Below are positions 10,761-21,232 of a stretch of 64,000 bases of DNA, piece after piece. The position numbers were made by a program, and so were the translations under genes. The notes beneath the pieces are model-generated. The model was given only the letters and a program-made list of their open reading frames with translations. It did no database searches and was not told the DNA's origin. The DNA comes from Candidula unifasciata (Eukaryota; Mollusca; Gastropoda; Stylommatophora; Geomitridae). Each line of letters starts with the position of its first letter. Position 1 is the first letter of the stretch. Location of the stretch: positions 248,001-312,000 of the forward strand of contig CAJHNH020001090.1 in assembly GCA_905116865.2 (NCBI GenBank), in the 5' to 3' direction.

Positions 10761-11061
10761 GAAAAAAGGCAGAAGGTATGCAGGCATTAGGATTTTTAAC
10801 AAATAAATAAAACCGCTGACATCAAAGATAGAGTATTCTCATAGTGTAGATATTTACCTTGCTGGTAAAATATCCACCACCGGCCTTGACGTCAGTGGGG
10901 CGACTGTAGTCTCCCGGCATTTTGCCTGGTCAGTCACGACAGATGTGTTGTCTCATTCACTGCAGATATAACAGGCATCAAAAGTTTATTAAATATTAGT
11001 GCTAGGCGTTTCTCGGTCTTGCAGTCTCTTGGGTCTAAAGACAACTGAGCATCATTTAGAG
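10761..11061. other. No recognisable feature
   Basis: Unique-looking sequence before the hAT MITE, with no coding motif. Confidence 0.4.
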
Positions 11062-11257
11062 CAGTGGTTTTCAACCTTCCTAATGCGGCGAACCTTTACT
11101 ACAGTTTTTCGTGTTGTGGCTCACCCCAAACGTAGTTATTTTCGTTGCTACTTCATAACTTCAGTGAATATGTGTTCTGCGATGGTCTGTGCGCGACCCC
11201 TGTGAACGGGTCGTTCGACCTAAAAAAGGGCTGCGACCCACAGGTTGAGAACCGCTG
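11062..11257. mobile_element. hAT MITE resembling SPIN (Space Invaders)
   Basis: The 196-bp element starts CAGTGGTTTTCAACCTTCCT and ends GGTTGAGAACCGCTG, forming hAT-type inverted ends. Flanking 8-bp duplications are ATTTAGAG (11054-11061) and ATTTACAG (11258-11265), the hAT target length. The internal strings GTTGCTACTTCATAACT, TAATGCGGCG and the GGTCGTTCGACC palindrome agree, from memory, with non-autonomous SPIN elements known from several vertebrates and the pond snail Lymnaea. No transposase is encoded. Confidence 0.8.
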
Positions 11258-11267
11258 ATTTACAGCA

Positions 11268-11540
11268 AGCATGTCAAACTGAGGGCGTCCTGACGGCAAC
11301 ATGGGTCAAACTGTGTCGTCATGGGAGCTACACTCAAGTTATTTGAATCATTAAAAAAATTATTGCAGAATATTTCCCTTCTGCGGCCTGCAGATGTGAT
11401 TGCACAGGGCCGTATGTATCCTGTAGATGTGATTGCACAGGGCCGTATGTAGCCTGCAGATGTGATTGCACAGGGCCGTATGTAGCCTGCAGATGTGATT
11501 GCACAGGGCCGTATGTAGCCCTTGAGTTTCATAATAACTC
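11268..11540. mobile_element. Possible hAT-like MITE containing a 33-bp minisatellite
   Basis: The left end reads ATGTCAAACTGAGGGC and the right end GCCCTTGAGTTTCAT, an imperfect inverted pair typical of hAT ends. Between 11391 and 11523 a 33-bp unit containing TGCAGATGTGATTGCACAGG repeats four times. No target duplication was established. Confidence 0.45.
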
Positions 11541-11597
11541 CCGCATTTGTTGCCAGTTTGTAGTGTACTAAACGATTTGATGTCATATAGTTCGTCA

Positions 11598-12070
11598 CTG
11601 CCTGCTTCTTGGTCAATTTCTGTGTTATATTCAGCACTGCCTGCTTCTTGGTCAATTTCTGTGTTATATTCAGCACTGCCTGCTTCTTGGTCAATTTCTG
11701 TGTTATATTCAGCACTGCCTGCATCTTGGTCAATTTCTGTGTTATATTCAGCACTGCCTGCTTCTTGGTCAATTTCTGTGTTATATTCAGCACTGCCTGC
11801 TTCTTGGTCAATTTCTGTGTTATATTCAGCACTGCCTGCTTCTTGGTCAATTTCTGTGTTATATTCAGCACTGCCTGCTTCTTGGTCAATTTCTGTGTTA
11901 TATTCAGCACTGCCTGCTTCTTGGTCAATTTCTGTGTTATATTCAACACTGCCTGCTTCTTGGTCAATTTCTGTGTTATATTCAGCACTGCCTGCTTCTT
12001 GGTCAATTTCTGTGTTATATTCAGCACTGCCTGCTTCTTGGTCAATTTCTGTGTTATATTCAGCACTGCC
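11598..12070. repeat. 39-bp minisatellite, about 12 near-identical copies
   Basis: The unit contains CACTGCCTGCTTCTTGGTCA followed by ATTTCTGTGTTATATTCAG and repeats every 39 bp with very few substitutions (one ATC and one AAC variant). Because 39 is a multiple of 3, long open frames appear on both strands. None has a start context or flanking domain that suggests a protein. Confidence 0.95.
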
Positions 12071-12369
12071 CGCTGAGCCAACTTCATCCTTTTTGAAAAG
12101 ATGCTCTTGCGTTGGGGGAGGGGGTTTTAAAAAAAAAGGGGGAGGGGGGCTCTCATTTAGAAAAAAAAAACGTTAGGTGGCCCTTGTTTAACCAGTTATG
12201 TAAATAAATGCATGCTACGCGCTGCCTCTTATCTCTTGTGTAATGTGACTGAATACCTTGACTTCTCCGATAAGGGTGACAAAAAGACGTTTCGTTTTCA
12301 CTGTGAAAATCTGGCAGTTGTAAATTACATACAGAAAGTAGTTAAATGTTGGCATCAATGCGTCCACAC
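12071..12369. other. G-rich and unassigned stretch
   Basis: It contains GGGGGAGGGGG and A-rich runs at 12110-12170 and no gene signature. Confidence 0.35.
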
Positions 12370-12592
12370 CGTTGCTAAGAATGCAAGAACTGGGAGTGAA
12401 GATTAGCATAGCCAGGCGATTGAGGCATGCAGACGAACGAGAATTTGTCTTAACACTCACACCTCATAGTACTGACACATTTAACCACGGGGTGCTGATG
12501 TGTATTTTGGGGGAAAAGGGGGGGGGGTGGTCTGAGCACCTAAGGGTGTTTCTGGAGTGCCAACTCATAACTCAGCAAAACAACTTTTATAA
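12370..12592 (+). mobile_element. LINE C-terminal fragment
   Basis: The frame reads LRMQELGVKISIARRLRHAD, later HGVLMCILGE and EHLRVFLECQ. The same blocks recur in decayed form at 60210-60380 after an RNase H tail, so this is the extreme C-terminus of that LINE family. Confidence 0.6.
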
Positions 12593-12667
12593 ATAAATCT
12601 ACTCACCAGCAGACTTTGAGGTATTGAGCAATAATGCCAGGCTCACGTGTGTAAAGATAAATCAGCA

Positions 12668-13110
12668 CTTCTTCTTCTTCTTATCTTCTCTTCTACCTTT
12701 TACCTCATTGAAGTGTCGGAGGAGATGTAACATTCGTGGATGAGCTCTGTCAAGAGCACTATTAAGACTGATGTTAATTTCTGTAAGGCTGTTCTTAATG
12801 CCATCACTCCATATTTTCCGAGGTCTTCCACTCGCTCTATGTAACGTTTTAATGTGGCTCGCTGTGACAGATAGTACCAGGGCATTCTTGTTAGGTGTCC
12901 AAACAACTTCATTTGTTGTTCTTTGAAGATTTGTAAGACTGGCTTTATTCCTAGCATTCGTCTGATTTCATGATTTCGTATTCTGTCTTTCTTTGAAACT
13001 CGTGCAGATCTTCTAAGTCATTTCATCTCTGTTGTCACAATTTTACGTTCATTGGCATTGATAGCATAGTGTTGGCCCAAAAAAGGTTCTGATAAGATTC
13101 ACTTTAGTAC
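12668..13110 (-). mobile_element. LINE 3' fragment with (GAA)n tail, antisense
   Basis: The minus-strand frame reads KEQQMKLFGHLTRMPWYYLS, the LINE KLxGHLxRM block. A SGRPRKIWSDGIKNSL block follows in a neighbouring frame. The element ends at the low-coordinate side in a CTTCTTCTT run, that is a (GAA)n 3' tail. It is truncated and frameshifted. Confidence 0.7.
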
Positions 13111-13204
13111 TCCGAGGTATTTGCTTGTGTGTCAGCAGTGTAGATTGTTGCCCCATTGCTTGATTAGGTTTGGCACATCTCAAGCTAATTTCTGTCATGT
13201 TTTC

Positions 13205-13400
13205 AATCACCACTAGGTGTGTGATGAGCTGAACATAACACCGCCCATCTTTACTTCCCAGGACTTTATCTTGTACTCATTTTAGACTGCTTTGACCTGG
13301 AAGCTAAAGTCATTTTCAGAAAAGATCCAACTTGATACGGGTTCGAATCCAAGACATTTGGGCTAGTGTATCAGTGCATAGCCACTATGCCACTGTGGCG
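13205..13400 (-). mobile_element. tRNA-derived SINE (family D), copy 2
   Basis: On the minus strand it starts near 13400 with the A-box-like TGGCATAGTGGCTATGC and the B box GATTCGAACCC, followed by the family-D body shared with 2338-2510 and 13405-13680. It abuts the next copy head to tail. Confidence 0.7.
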
Positions 13401-13404
13401 TCCC

Positions 13405-13680
13405 ATTGATCCTTTTAAGTAAAGTAGAAGTAAAGACCTTTTTCTGCGTTTTCGGGTGTATGGAGAATATAGGACTGCACCCATATTTTGTAACCCAATC
13501 GGCATTCTGTCTGTGTTGTGGTAAACATCACACCGGTCGCCTTTACTTTCCCACGACGCCACCTGGTACGCATTGTAGGCTGGGTTGACCTGCGAGCCAA
13601 GGTAATTTTTGAAAACTAAAAATTCTTACTCCGTCTGGACTTGAACCCATGAACTTCGAATCCGTAGACGAGCCTCTATT
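13405..13680 (-). mobile_element. tRNA-derived SINE (family D), copy 3
   Basis: The body matches copy 2 (GTCGCCTTTACTTTCCC, GGCTGGGTTGACC). The minus-strand head near 13665 contains GGGTTCAAGTCC as B box. Together with 13205-13400 it forms a tandem pair in the same orientation. Confidence 0.7.
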
Positions 13681-13695
13681 GAGCATTTTTCTCAA

Positions 13696-14337
13696 ATGTT
13701 TAGAGGACTTAGTACAATAATGATAAGAGGACTTGGTACAACAATGTTTAGAAGACTTGGTACAACAATGTGTAGAGTACTTGGTACAACAATGTGTAGA
13801 GGACTTGGTACAACAATGTTTAGAAGACTTGGTACAACATTGTGTGGAGTAATTGGTACAACAATGTGTAGAGAACTTGCTACAACAATGCGTAGAAGAC
13901 TTGGTACAACAATGTGTAGAGGACTTGGTACAACAATGTGTAGAGGACTTGGTACAACAATGTGTAGAGGACTTGGTACAACACTGTGTAGAGGACTTGG
14001 TACAACAATGTGTAGAGGTCTTGGTACAAAAATGCGTTAAGGACTAGATAGGTACAACAGTGTGTAGAGGACTTGGTGCAATAATGTGTAGAGGGCTTGG
14101 TACAACAATGTTTAGAGGTGTTGGTAGGAAAATGCATTGAGGACTAGGTAGGTACAACAGTGTGTAGAGGACTTGGTACAACAATATGTAGAGAACTTGG
14201 TGCAACAATGTGTAGAGGACTTGGTACGAAAATGCGCAGAGGACTAGGTAGGCACAACAATGTGTAGAGGACTTCATACAACAATTTGTAGAGGACTTCA
14301 TACAACAATGTGTAGAGGACTCGGTACAACAATGTTA
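13696..14337. repeat. 24-bp minisatellite, about 26 diverged copies
   Basis: The unit GTAGAGGACTTGGTACAACA plus ATGT repeats with a 24-bp period and scattered substitutions. Four longer variants carry GGACTAGGTAGG. The multiple-of-three period gives open frames in several registers. Confidence 0.93.
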
Positions 14338-14900
14338 GCAAGTCCTTTGTTTATCAAGAGAGGCGGGGCTTATGGCGCGAGTTTCGTGTTATTTACTCTA
14401 AACCAATCAACAAGGAGTCAACGCTACGCAGCAGCAGCAATGAGAAGAAGGAAGTATAACATCTTCATTAAACACATACGTACATGGCAATTATAGCTGA
14501 TTTTTAAAACTCATGCTGTCACAAACTTTTGCATGTGGCCTTAGATGGCCCGTGTACTTATAATTAAATAATTTAAAATGCTGCATATTTCTTTTTAAAG
14601 CAGCGAATTTCTTTGATCTTTGTTTGACTAATAATTTATGTACCCCTGAAAAATGGGAATATACAGTAAGTGACATTCGTTTGAGATTGTTTGAAAATCA
14701 GCTCACATGTGCAGCGATACGTCGTGATTATATTTTAATAGCCTATTCCGCAGTCAATGACAAATCCGCAACTCACGGAAGACTGATGCCGGAGATGACC
14801 ACCTGAGAGTAGAACGCCTATCACACACGTGCATGTTGATGGTCTGGAAATTCCACGTTACTCAAATAACTCAAGTGTGACCACAGTCATCGCAGAGACA
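14338..14900. other. No recognisable feature
   Basis: No domain, repeat or transposon end was identified. Confidence 0.35.
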
Positions 14901-14904
14901 GGTT

Positions 14905-15085
14905 TGACGTCTTCCCTCCGAGTCGGAGTACATCTGCCGGAGAGGCAGGGAACGAGAACTTCACATAAATAAGCCAGTAAAACGGATGTACACGCAAAAC
15001 TCAGGTCCAGGTTAAAGCCAAAAGTCCAAATGGACGAACAACCGGGACTTTCCGCCGGAACTCAAAGCCGGTGAACAAGAAAACG
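14905..15085 (+). mobile_element. SINE-like family A, 5'-truncated copy
   Basis: It shares AGTCGGAGTACATCTGCCGG, GAGAGGCAGGGAAC and GACTTTCCGCCGGAACTC with the complete copies at 37694-37975 and 58233-58485. It lacks the GTGTGGGTTC head. Confidence 0.75.
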
Positions 15086-16344
15086 CAAGTTACTGTAAGC
15101 AAGATGATTGCTTTCACTCGGTGTTTGTTTTTTCATGTACCGCAAACAACAAAAAAGACAAACTGAAAATATATGTTTGTCCACATAACATAGACATTTT
15201 CACAAGGCCATGATTGATTAACATACTGTATGCCAAATTTCAACAACTTACACCAAATGGTTACTGGTTTATATATTTTAAACGTACTGCACGACTTTTT
15301 GGAAAATAAGCACAATAGTCAATGCGAATTCTAAAATTACAATTTAAATAATGTTAGCTATAAACAGAATGCTTACAGTAGTAAGTCAAGCAGCACTGTG
15401 GAATGGCTTCCACGGGTCAGAGGTGACCCACTATCTCATCCCTTTTGAACGAAGCAAAAGTGAGAGACGTCTGTTTCAGTTTGAACTTAAGACGGAAAAC
15501 TTATACAACGCCGGTTGCCCTTCCCCGTCTTTGTAAGCGGGTTCATTACACTGGGTCCCAATCTGAGAAATAAATCAATAGCAGTATTTTAAGAGGGTCG
15601 TGAACCATCTGTCAAGCCATGTGGCTGATACGATTGCTGTCAAAACCATTAATATTGTTGAATTATTGGATCTGGCAAAATCGAAGAGATATGCAGTCTT
15701 GTAATAATGGCGTTATTGCAGGGCTAATTTGCTTTAAATGATGGATCAGTTTTAGGAATACTTCAGAAATGATAAATTGTGTTTCACTATAGTTGTGCTA
15801 AACTTGGTGGTTGGTGTGTACAATAAAGAGTATTTGCAATCGAGCTGATATTTAAAAAAATAAAAAAAAATTAACACAGCACAACAAGAATCTTAGCGGA
15901 GTAAAAGGTCACTTCAACTTCTGTTTTTAGAATTCCCGTTTGTTCCTTTATGCTTAGTTTCGTAGGATCTCTTCCAGTTAAAACTTTCTAATTTTCTTGT
16001 TGAATGTTGAACTTGTCGGTTTTGTAATTGGTTTGTTGTCTTGTCTTTTGATAAAGACTGTTTGAAACGTTCTGATGCATTTATTGAGTTTTCTACTTTC
16101 TCTCTGTTGTGTTCGCAAGTCTTAGTTCGCGTTGCATTCTGTTTGTTTATTTATCGTGTAGTAAGCGGGAACAAAATCACGTAATTAAGCTAACGGAGGT
16201 GTATGATGATTCTTGCAAAGTGAGTTTCGCGTCTTACACGTCAATTTTTGTTTCTTTGTTTTATTCTCTGTTAGGTGGGCTGGGAAACAATTTCCCCAGT
16301 TTTGGTGGGCCGCGGGTATAGCAAGGTTGAAGAACACTGCTCTA
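15086..16344. other. Mostly unassigned; one hAT-like terminus at the right end
   Basis: The sequence ending near 16340 (GGTTGAAGAACACTG, preceded by GGGCCGCGGG) resembles a hAT terminus, but no matching left end was found. The rest shows no gene signature. Confidence 0.35.
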
Positions 16345-16454
16345 AAGTTTAAAGTTTCCATTTCGGACTCTACTTGAATAGTGTCATTTCAGAGATCATC
16401 AGTTATCTCTCGACTTAATTACGATACACGTTGTTTGCGACAGTCCGATCTGTG

Positions 16455-16456
<2 letters not shown>

Positions 16457-16549
<93 letters not shown>
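16457..16549. repeat. (GA)n microsatellite
   Basis: About 93 bp of uninterrupted GA lies immediately beside the tail side of the SINE-C copy split by the LINE. Confidence 0.97.
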
Positions 16550-16550
<1 letters not shown>

Positions 16551-16553
<3 letters not shown>

Positions 16554-16796
16554 TTGAACAACGAATCAACACCATGGCACGCGTGTAGTAACCTATGAAA
16601 GCTCCGTTCTTCTTCTAACTCAAGTCTTGAGTCCGAAGAAGCTCAGCACAATGCACAGGCTCTGTAGCACCGCGAAGATCCTGAAATACTTTGGGTAGAT
16701 TTGTAACTCCAAATTTTGCCCGGGCAGCGTCATCGGGCTACTCTTTTCGATTTCAAACTGTCTATGGATTTTTTACGTGCGCAACGATGCACACAT
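16551..16796 (-). mobile_element. SINE family C, tail half (split by LINE)
   Basis: It matches the 9754-10077 and 21794-22058 copies (GAACAACGAATCAACACCAT, GAAGAAGCTCAGCACA, CTACTCTTTTCGATTTC). The sequence stops at 16796 and resumes at 20054 after a 3.24-kb LINE, so the SINE was present first. Confidence 0.85.
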
Positions 16797-17098
16797 CGCC
16801 CGTGTGTCACCGGGGCCCTCACGGGAAGCAAAGAATAGTGACACTGCACCCTACCAGGCATGTCGTAAAAGGCGACTAAGGGTAGGGTTGGGCGTGAGGT
16901 TGGCTACCTCATCCTGTAAAAACCATAGCCACAAAAACCAACCAACCATGGATAAGTCAAAAAGAGAAGCAAATAAACTCCAGCCAACCAAGATGAGGGG
17001 AGGCTCTTCAAATAGAAGAAGTATGACACGGTGTGGAGAAAGCCGTAAGGAGTCCGGATCGTTGACTTACCTCCTCTCAGCTAGGAAAACCTCCAGAA

Positions 17099-18148
17099 TT
17101 GGCACCTGGAATGTTAGAACTCTCTATGATATAGGGGAGAACAATGGAAGTAGCAAAGGAAATGAAACATTATAGAATTAGTATTTTGGGGTTATGTGAA
17201 ACTAGATGGACTGGGACAGGGAAAAGTATTCTCAATTCAGGAGAAACTATTTTGTTCTCAGGACACACAGAGGAAAATTCGCCGCACAGTGAAGGAGTGG
17301 CCCTGATGCTATCAAAAGAAGCAGACAGAGCACTAATAGAATGGGAAGCTGTGAGTCCCAGAATAATAAGAGCATCTTTTAGAACAGTAAAACAGAAGGT
17401 GAACATGTCGGTAATACAGTGTTATGCACCAACAAATGATAAAGATGCATCTGTTAAGGAAGAATTTTACATGCAGCTTCAGAATATTATAAATAATGAA
17501 AGAAAGGGCAACTTAAAAATTTTGATGGGTGACTTGAATGCTAAGATAGGATCAGACAACACAGGTTATGAAGAAATTATGGGGAGACATGGTCTAGGAG
17601 AAATGAATGAAAATGGAGAATTGTTCACAAATTTTTGTGCAGGTAACCAGTATGTTATTGGTGGAAGTATTTTTCCCCATAAAAGAATACACAAGGCAAC
17701 ATGGGAATCACCAGACCATAAGACAACTAATCAAATTGACCACATATGTATTAACAAAAAGTTTAGATCATCCCTTTACGATGTTAGGGCTTTCAGAGGT
17801 GCCGATGTATTTACTGACCATTTCCTGGTGATAAGTAAAATCAAGTTGAAACTAAAAAGATATATAACATCTTATAATCATAGAAACCAATATAATGTAG
17901 GCTTTTTCAGAGATAAAGAAATTAAGGAACAGTTCTCAGTCACGGTCTCTAATAAGTACCAGGTGTTGCAGCAGTTAGCTGAAGATGTCAACACAGAAGT
18001 CTGCTGGGATCAGATCAAAGGAATCTGGAATGAATCTTGCGTAGAAGTTCTTGGCAAGAAAGAAAGGAAACATAAAGCATGGATAACACCAGAAACCATT
18101 AAACTGATTGAAGACAGGAAAAGTAAAAATGTCAGAATTAAACAATAG
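17099..18148 (+). pseudogene. LINE ORF, apurinic endonuclease domain (frameshifted)
   Basis: The domain begins RIGTWNVRTLYDIG at 17099 and continues, after a +1 shift near 17141, as MEVAKEMKHYRISILGLCET. It contains the APE landmarks RIGTWNVRTL, LGLCETRW, MGDLNAKIG (asparagine/aspartate), NQIDHIC and FTDHFLV (the catalytic DH). The product would nick target DNA to prime reverse transcription. The frame closes at 18146 and the protein continues in another frame, so the copy as read is not functional. Confidence 0.88.
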
Positions 18149-19295
18149 CAAAACTAGAGCTGCTAAAGCTAGAGCTCAGGAGAATTACACAGAAGCCAAC
18201 AAGGAAGTTAGGAGGCATATAAGGGCAGATAAAGTGAAATATCTAAATGATCTAGCACAAGAAGCGGAGACAGCAGCAGCAAAAGGTAACCTCAGAGAAC
18301 TTTACAGCAACACAAGAAAATTAGTAGGTAAATATAGTCAGCCAACTGGATCAATCAAAAATAGTCAAGGAAAGGTACTTACTAACACTAAAGATCAAAT
18401 GGACAGATGGGTTGAATATTTTGAAATGCTTCTAAATAGACCAGGCCCAGAGGTTCCCCCAGATATCCAGCCTTTAGAAATGGAACTGAATATCAACTGT
18501 GAGATACCATCCAAAGAGGAAATTAGAAAAGCTATAAATCTTCTTAAGGAAGGAAAGGCGTCAGGCCCAGATGGTATCCCAGCTGAAGCCATCAGGACCA
18601 ACATAAACACATCAACAGAATTGCTACATAGATTATTCAGTAAAGTCTGGGAGACCGAAGAAATACCAGCAGACTGGAGGGAAGGATATCTTGTGAAACT
18701 GCCCAAAAAAGGTGATCTACAGGAGTGTGAAAACTATAGAGGAATTATGTTGCTGTCAGTTCCTGGAAAAATATTAAGTAGAATTATTTTGGAAAGATTA
18801 AAAGATGCTATTGATAAAATGCTAAGAGATGAGCAGGCGGGTTTTCGGTCCAACAGATCCTGTACTGATCAGATAGCCACATTACGTATTATAATAGAGC
18901 AAAGCATTGAACTGAACTCACCACTTTACATTGGATTTATAGACTATGAAAAAGCATTTGACAGCATTGATAGGGAATCTCTCTGGAAATTGATGGGGCA
19001 CTATGGAATCCCACAGAAAATTATCAACTTAGTAAAGGCAACATATAAAGACATGAAATGTCGAGTTCTTCATGAGGGAAAGCTAACAGATGCATTTGAA
19101 ATAAAAACAGGTGTGCGACAGGGATGTCTTTTGTCGCCTCTCCTATTTTTACTGGCTATAGACTGGACTATGAAAACAGTAACTGCTAACACCAAGAATG
19201 GAATTCAGTGGACCCCTACAAAACAGCTTGATGATCTGGACTTCGCTGATGATATTGCCCTTCTGTCCCCATTCACGGAATCAGATACAAGATAA
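18108..19295 (+). pseudogene. LINE ORF, reverse transcriptase domain
   Basis: The 395-codon frame carries the RT blocks in order: LLKEGKASGPDGIPAEAI, WREGYLVKLPKKGD, ENYRGIMLLSVPGKILSRII, DEQAGFRSNRSCTDQI, GFIDYEKAFDSIDRESLW, KTGVRQGCLLSPLLF and the catalytic LDFADDIALLS. It is preceded and followed by frame changes. The stop after SPFTESDTR is within the expected protein. The domain would synthesise cDNA at the nicked target. All catalytic motifs are intact. Confidence 0.92.
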
Positions 19296-20016
19296 ATTAA
19301 ATATACTTAATGCGAGATCACAGCAGCTTGGTCTGAAAATCCATAAAGGAAAGACAAAGATAATGAGAATAAATCAGGCAAATAGTAATGTGGTTTCTCT
19401 TGATGGCACCCCACTCCAAGACGTGGGAGTCGTACACCTATTTGGGCAGTAATGTAGATAAAGATGGAGGAACTGATAGAGATATTAAAATAAGAATACA
19501 AAAGGCAAGAGGGGCTTTCATAGCACTAGGGAATTTGTGGAGGTCAAAAGAAATTAAAAGAAATACTAAACTAAAAATTTTTAATTCTAATGTCAAATCA
19601 GTACTATTGTATGGGCGGAAACATGGAGAACAACGAAGGCAATTACTAATAAATTACAGACATTCATTAACTGGTGCCTGCGCAGAATAGAGGGAATAAA
19701 ATGGTATGATAGAATAACTAATGTAGAACTTTGGGAGAGAACTAAACAGGCTCCAGTGGATCAGGAGGTGAGGAAAAGACGCTGGCGTTGGATAGGGCAC
19801 ACACTGAGAAAACAGGAGAACAGCATAACTAGAATGTCTTTGCATTGGAACCCACAGGGGCATAGGAATAAAGGAAGGCCAAAAAACACATGGAGAAGAG
19901 AGCTGGAGAATGAGGTTAGAAAGATTGGGAGGACATGGGGAGAGCTCCATGTAATGGCGAAGGATAGAACGACTTGGCGTGAGTTGGTTGAGGGCCTATG
20001 CTCCATTGGGGGATAA
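19285..20016 (+). pseudogene. LINE ORF, C-terminal region (three frames)
   Basis: After the RT frame the protein continues through three short frames: LGLKIHKGKTKIMRI, then YLGSNVDKDGGTDRDIKIRI and FNSNVKSVLLYG, then RKRRWRWIGHTLRKQ and HRNKGRPKNTWRREL. These are the standard post-RT blocks of LINE ORF2. Single-base shifts near 19285, 19435 and 19620 separate them. The stop is followed within 30 bp by the (GAA)n tail. Confidence 0.85.
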
Positions 20017-20039
20017 AAAGGCAGAAGAAGAAGAAGAAG

Positions 20040-20208
20040 AACGATGCACACATGCACACGGGCGTCCGATCTCACTGCCCAGAGACCATGGGGAATTACT
20101 AGAAGTCCAAGTTCGCCGGAAAGAATCGCAGCCCTTACTGGGGATTGAACCCGGAACCTCTAGCACTCGAGGCGGGCACCATGCCTGGAGAACACGCAGT
20201 CCCCAGAG
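20040..20208 (-). mobile_element. SINE family C, tRNA-like head half (split by LINE)
   Basis: On the minus strand the head includes the B box GGGTTCAATCCCC and the block GCACTCGAGGCGGGCACC on the + strand. It continues the SINE interrupted at 16796. Confidence 0.85.
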
Positions 20209-20251
20209 AGAGAGAGATAGAGAAAGAGAAAGAGAGAGAGAGGGGTAATGA

Positions 20252-20363
20252 CGTTCAGCGCCACCAGGACCGCACAACGAGCGAGAAACACCCGGTGACA
20301 CAAAGTGCCACCATTTGGATAACAATCACCATGTCACATGTCCTAGAAACCCCGTTTAACTGT
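20252..20363 (+). mobile_element. SINE-like element F, copy 3, inverted relative to 9219-9441
   Basis: The reverse complement shares AACGGGGTTTCTAGGAC, TGTGTCACCGGGTGTTT and GTCCTGGTGG with the other two copies. It is preceded by a short (GA)-rich run at 20205-20240. Confidence 0.6.
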
Positions 20364-20434
20364 TAGACAGAGAGATTAAAAAAAAACATTTTGAAAAAAA
20401 ATCCAATGCAGTAAAAGGCGATCTTCTCGTCTTC

Positions 20435-20723
20435 TTCTTCTTCTCTTCTTCACGTTCACCAGCAGTACACTCTAGCGGAAAGTTCTGGTTGATCGTCCAC
20501 TACTGAACTGCAGTCCTGCCCCAGAACCTGAGTGTTGCGTGTGTATCAGTTTTACAGATCTCATTCTCTTGAATACAGACTGTTGGTTCCTTGCCTCTCC
20601 GGCAGATGCAATCCGACTTCAAAGGAAGCTCCCTAATTGGTCGACTCTTACAACATGCTTTTGGGGAGGTAGTGGGTCTATTCTTATTTTCCCCACAATG
20701 GGGCCCCGGAACCCACACGGGCG
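20435..20723 (-). mobile_element. SINE-like family A, full copy with perfect TSD
   Basis: Perfect 11-bp duplications TTCTCGTCTTC lie at 20424-20434 and 20724-20734. On the minus strand it starts GTGTGGGTTCCGGGGCCCC and ends in (GAA)n. Length 289 bp. Confidence 0.88.
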
Positions 20724-20837
20724 TTCTCGTCTTCTATCACAGATGGCTGTTATATTAACCTTTTATATCCAATTGTTAGTTTAACCTCACCACCAACCCC
20801 CCCCCCCCCCAACTTGTGGGTTAGAGTGCCTTATGTT

Positions 20838-21045
20838 GGGGGAACAGAAAAGACCCACTACCCCCTGACAGACGTGTGTTAAAAGGCGACTTACTATGGC
20901 TGTTTCCTTCTAGCTCGGAGTACATCTGTCTGAGAGGCGAGGAACCAACAGTCTGCACACAAATAAACCAGATCTGTTTAAAAGATGTGCGGGTAAAACT
21001 CAAGTTCTGGAACAAACCCAAAGTCCAGGAGTGAACGAACATCCA
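20838..21045 (+). mobile_element. SINE-like family A, diverged copy
   Basis: It shares AGACCCACTACC, CTCGGAGTACATCTG and AGGAACCAACAGTCTGCACA with the family body. The head and tail are degraded. Confidence 0.7.
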
Positions 21046-21199
21046 AAAGTCTTCGTTACATTTGTAAGAGGGCCAAACTAATGTAGTCGATTTTGTGTTT
21101 CAGTTCGAAGGATTCGCTTTTTTCCTTCATTTTAATCAATTGTTACTGTAGTGTGTATGCACCTGGCGAGGTACAGGGAAAGACTTAAATCTATTGTTT

Positions 21200-21200
<1 letters not shown>

Positions 21201-21232
<32 letters not shown>

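Larger units (their letters stand above)
16797..20039 (+). mobile_element. Near full-length APE-type LINE with perfect 14-bp TSD
   Basis: Perfect duplications AACGATGCACACAT lie at 16783-16796 and 20040-20053, so the element ends are known. It has a short 5' leader, an endonuclease and a reverse transcriptase, then a C-terminal block and a (GAA)n tail. It is inserted inside a family-C SINE. The organisation (about 3.2 kb, one ORF2-like protein, trinucleotide tail) fits RTE-like or CR1-like clades; I cannot choose between them by eye. Confidence 0.9.

Noticed and set aside
11260..12176. 275-codon antisense and 209-codon sense frames of 13-residue repeats
   Set aside because: Both strands are open because the 39-bp unit is divisible by three; no domain, signal or splice evidence.
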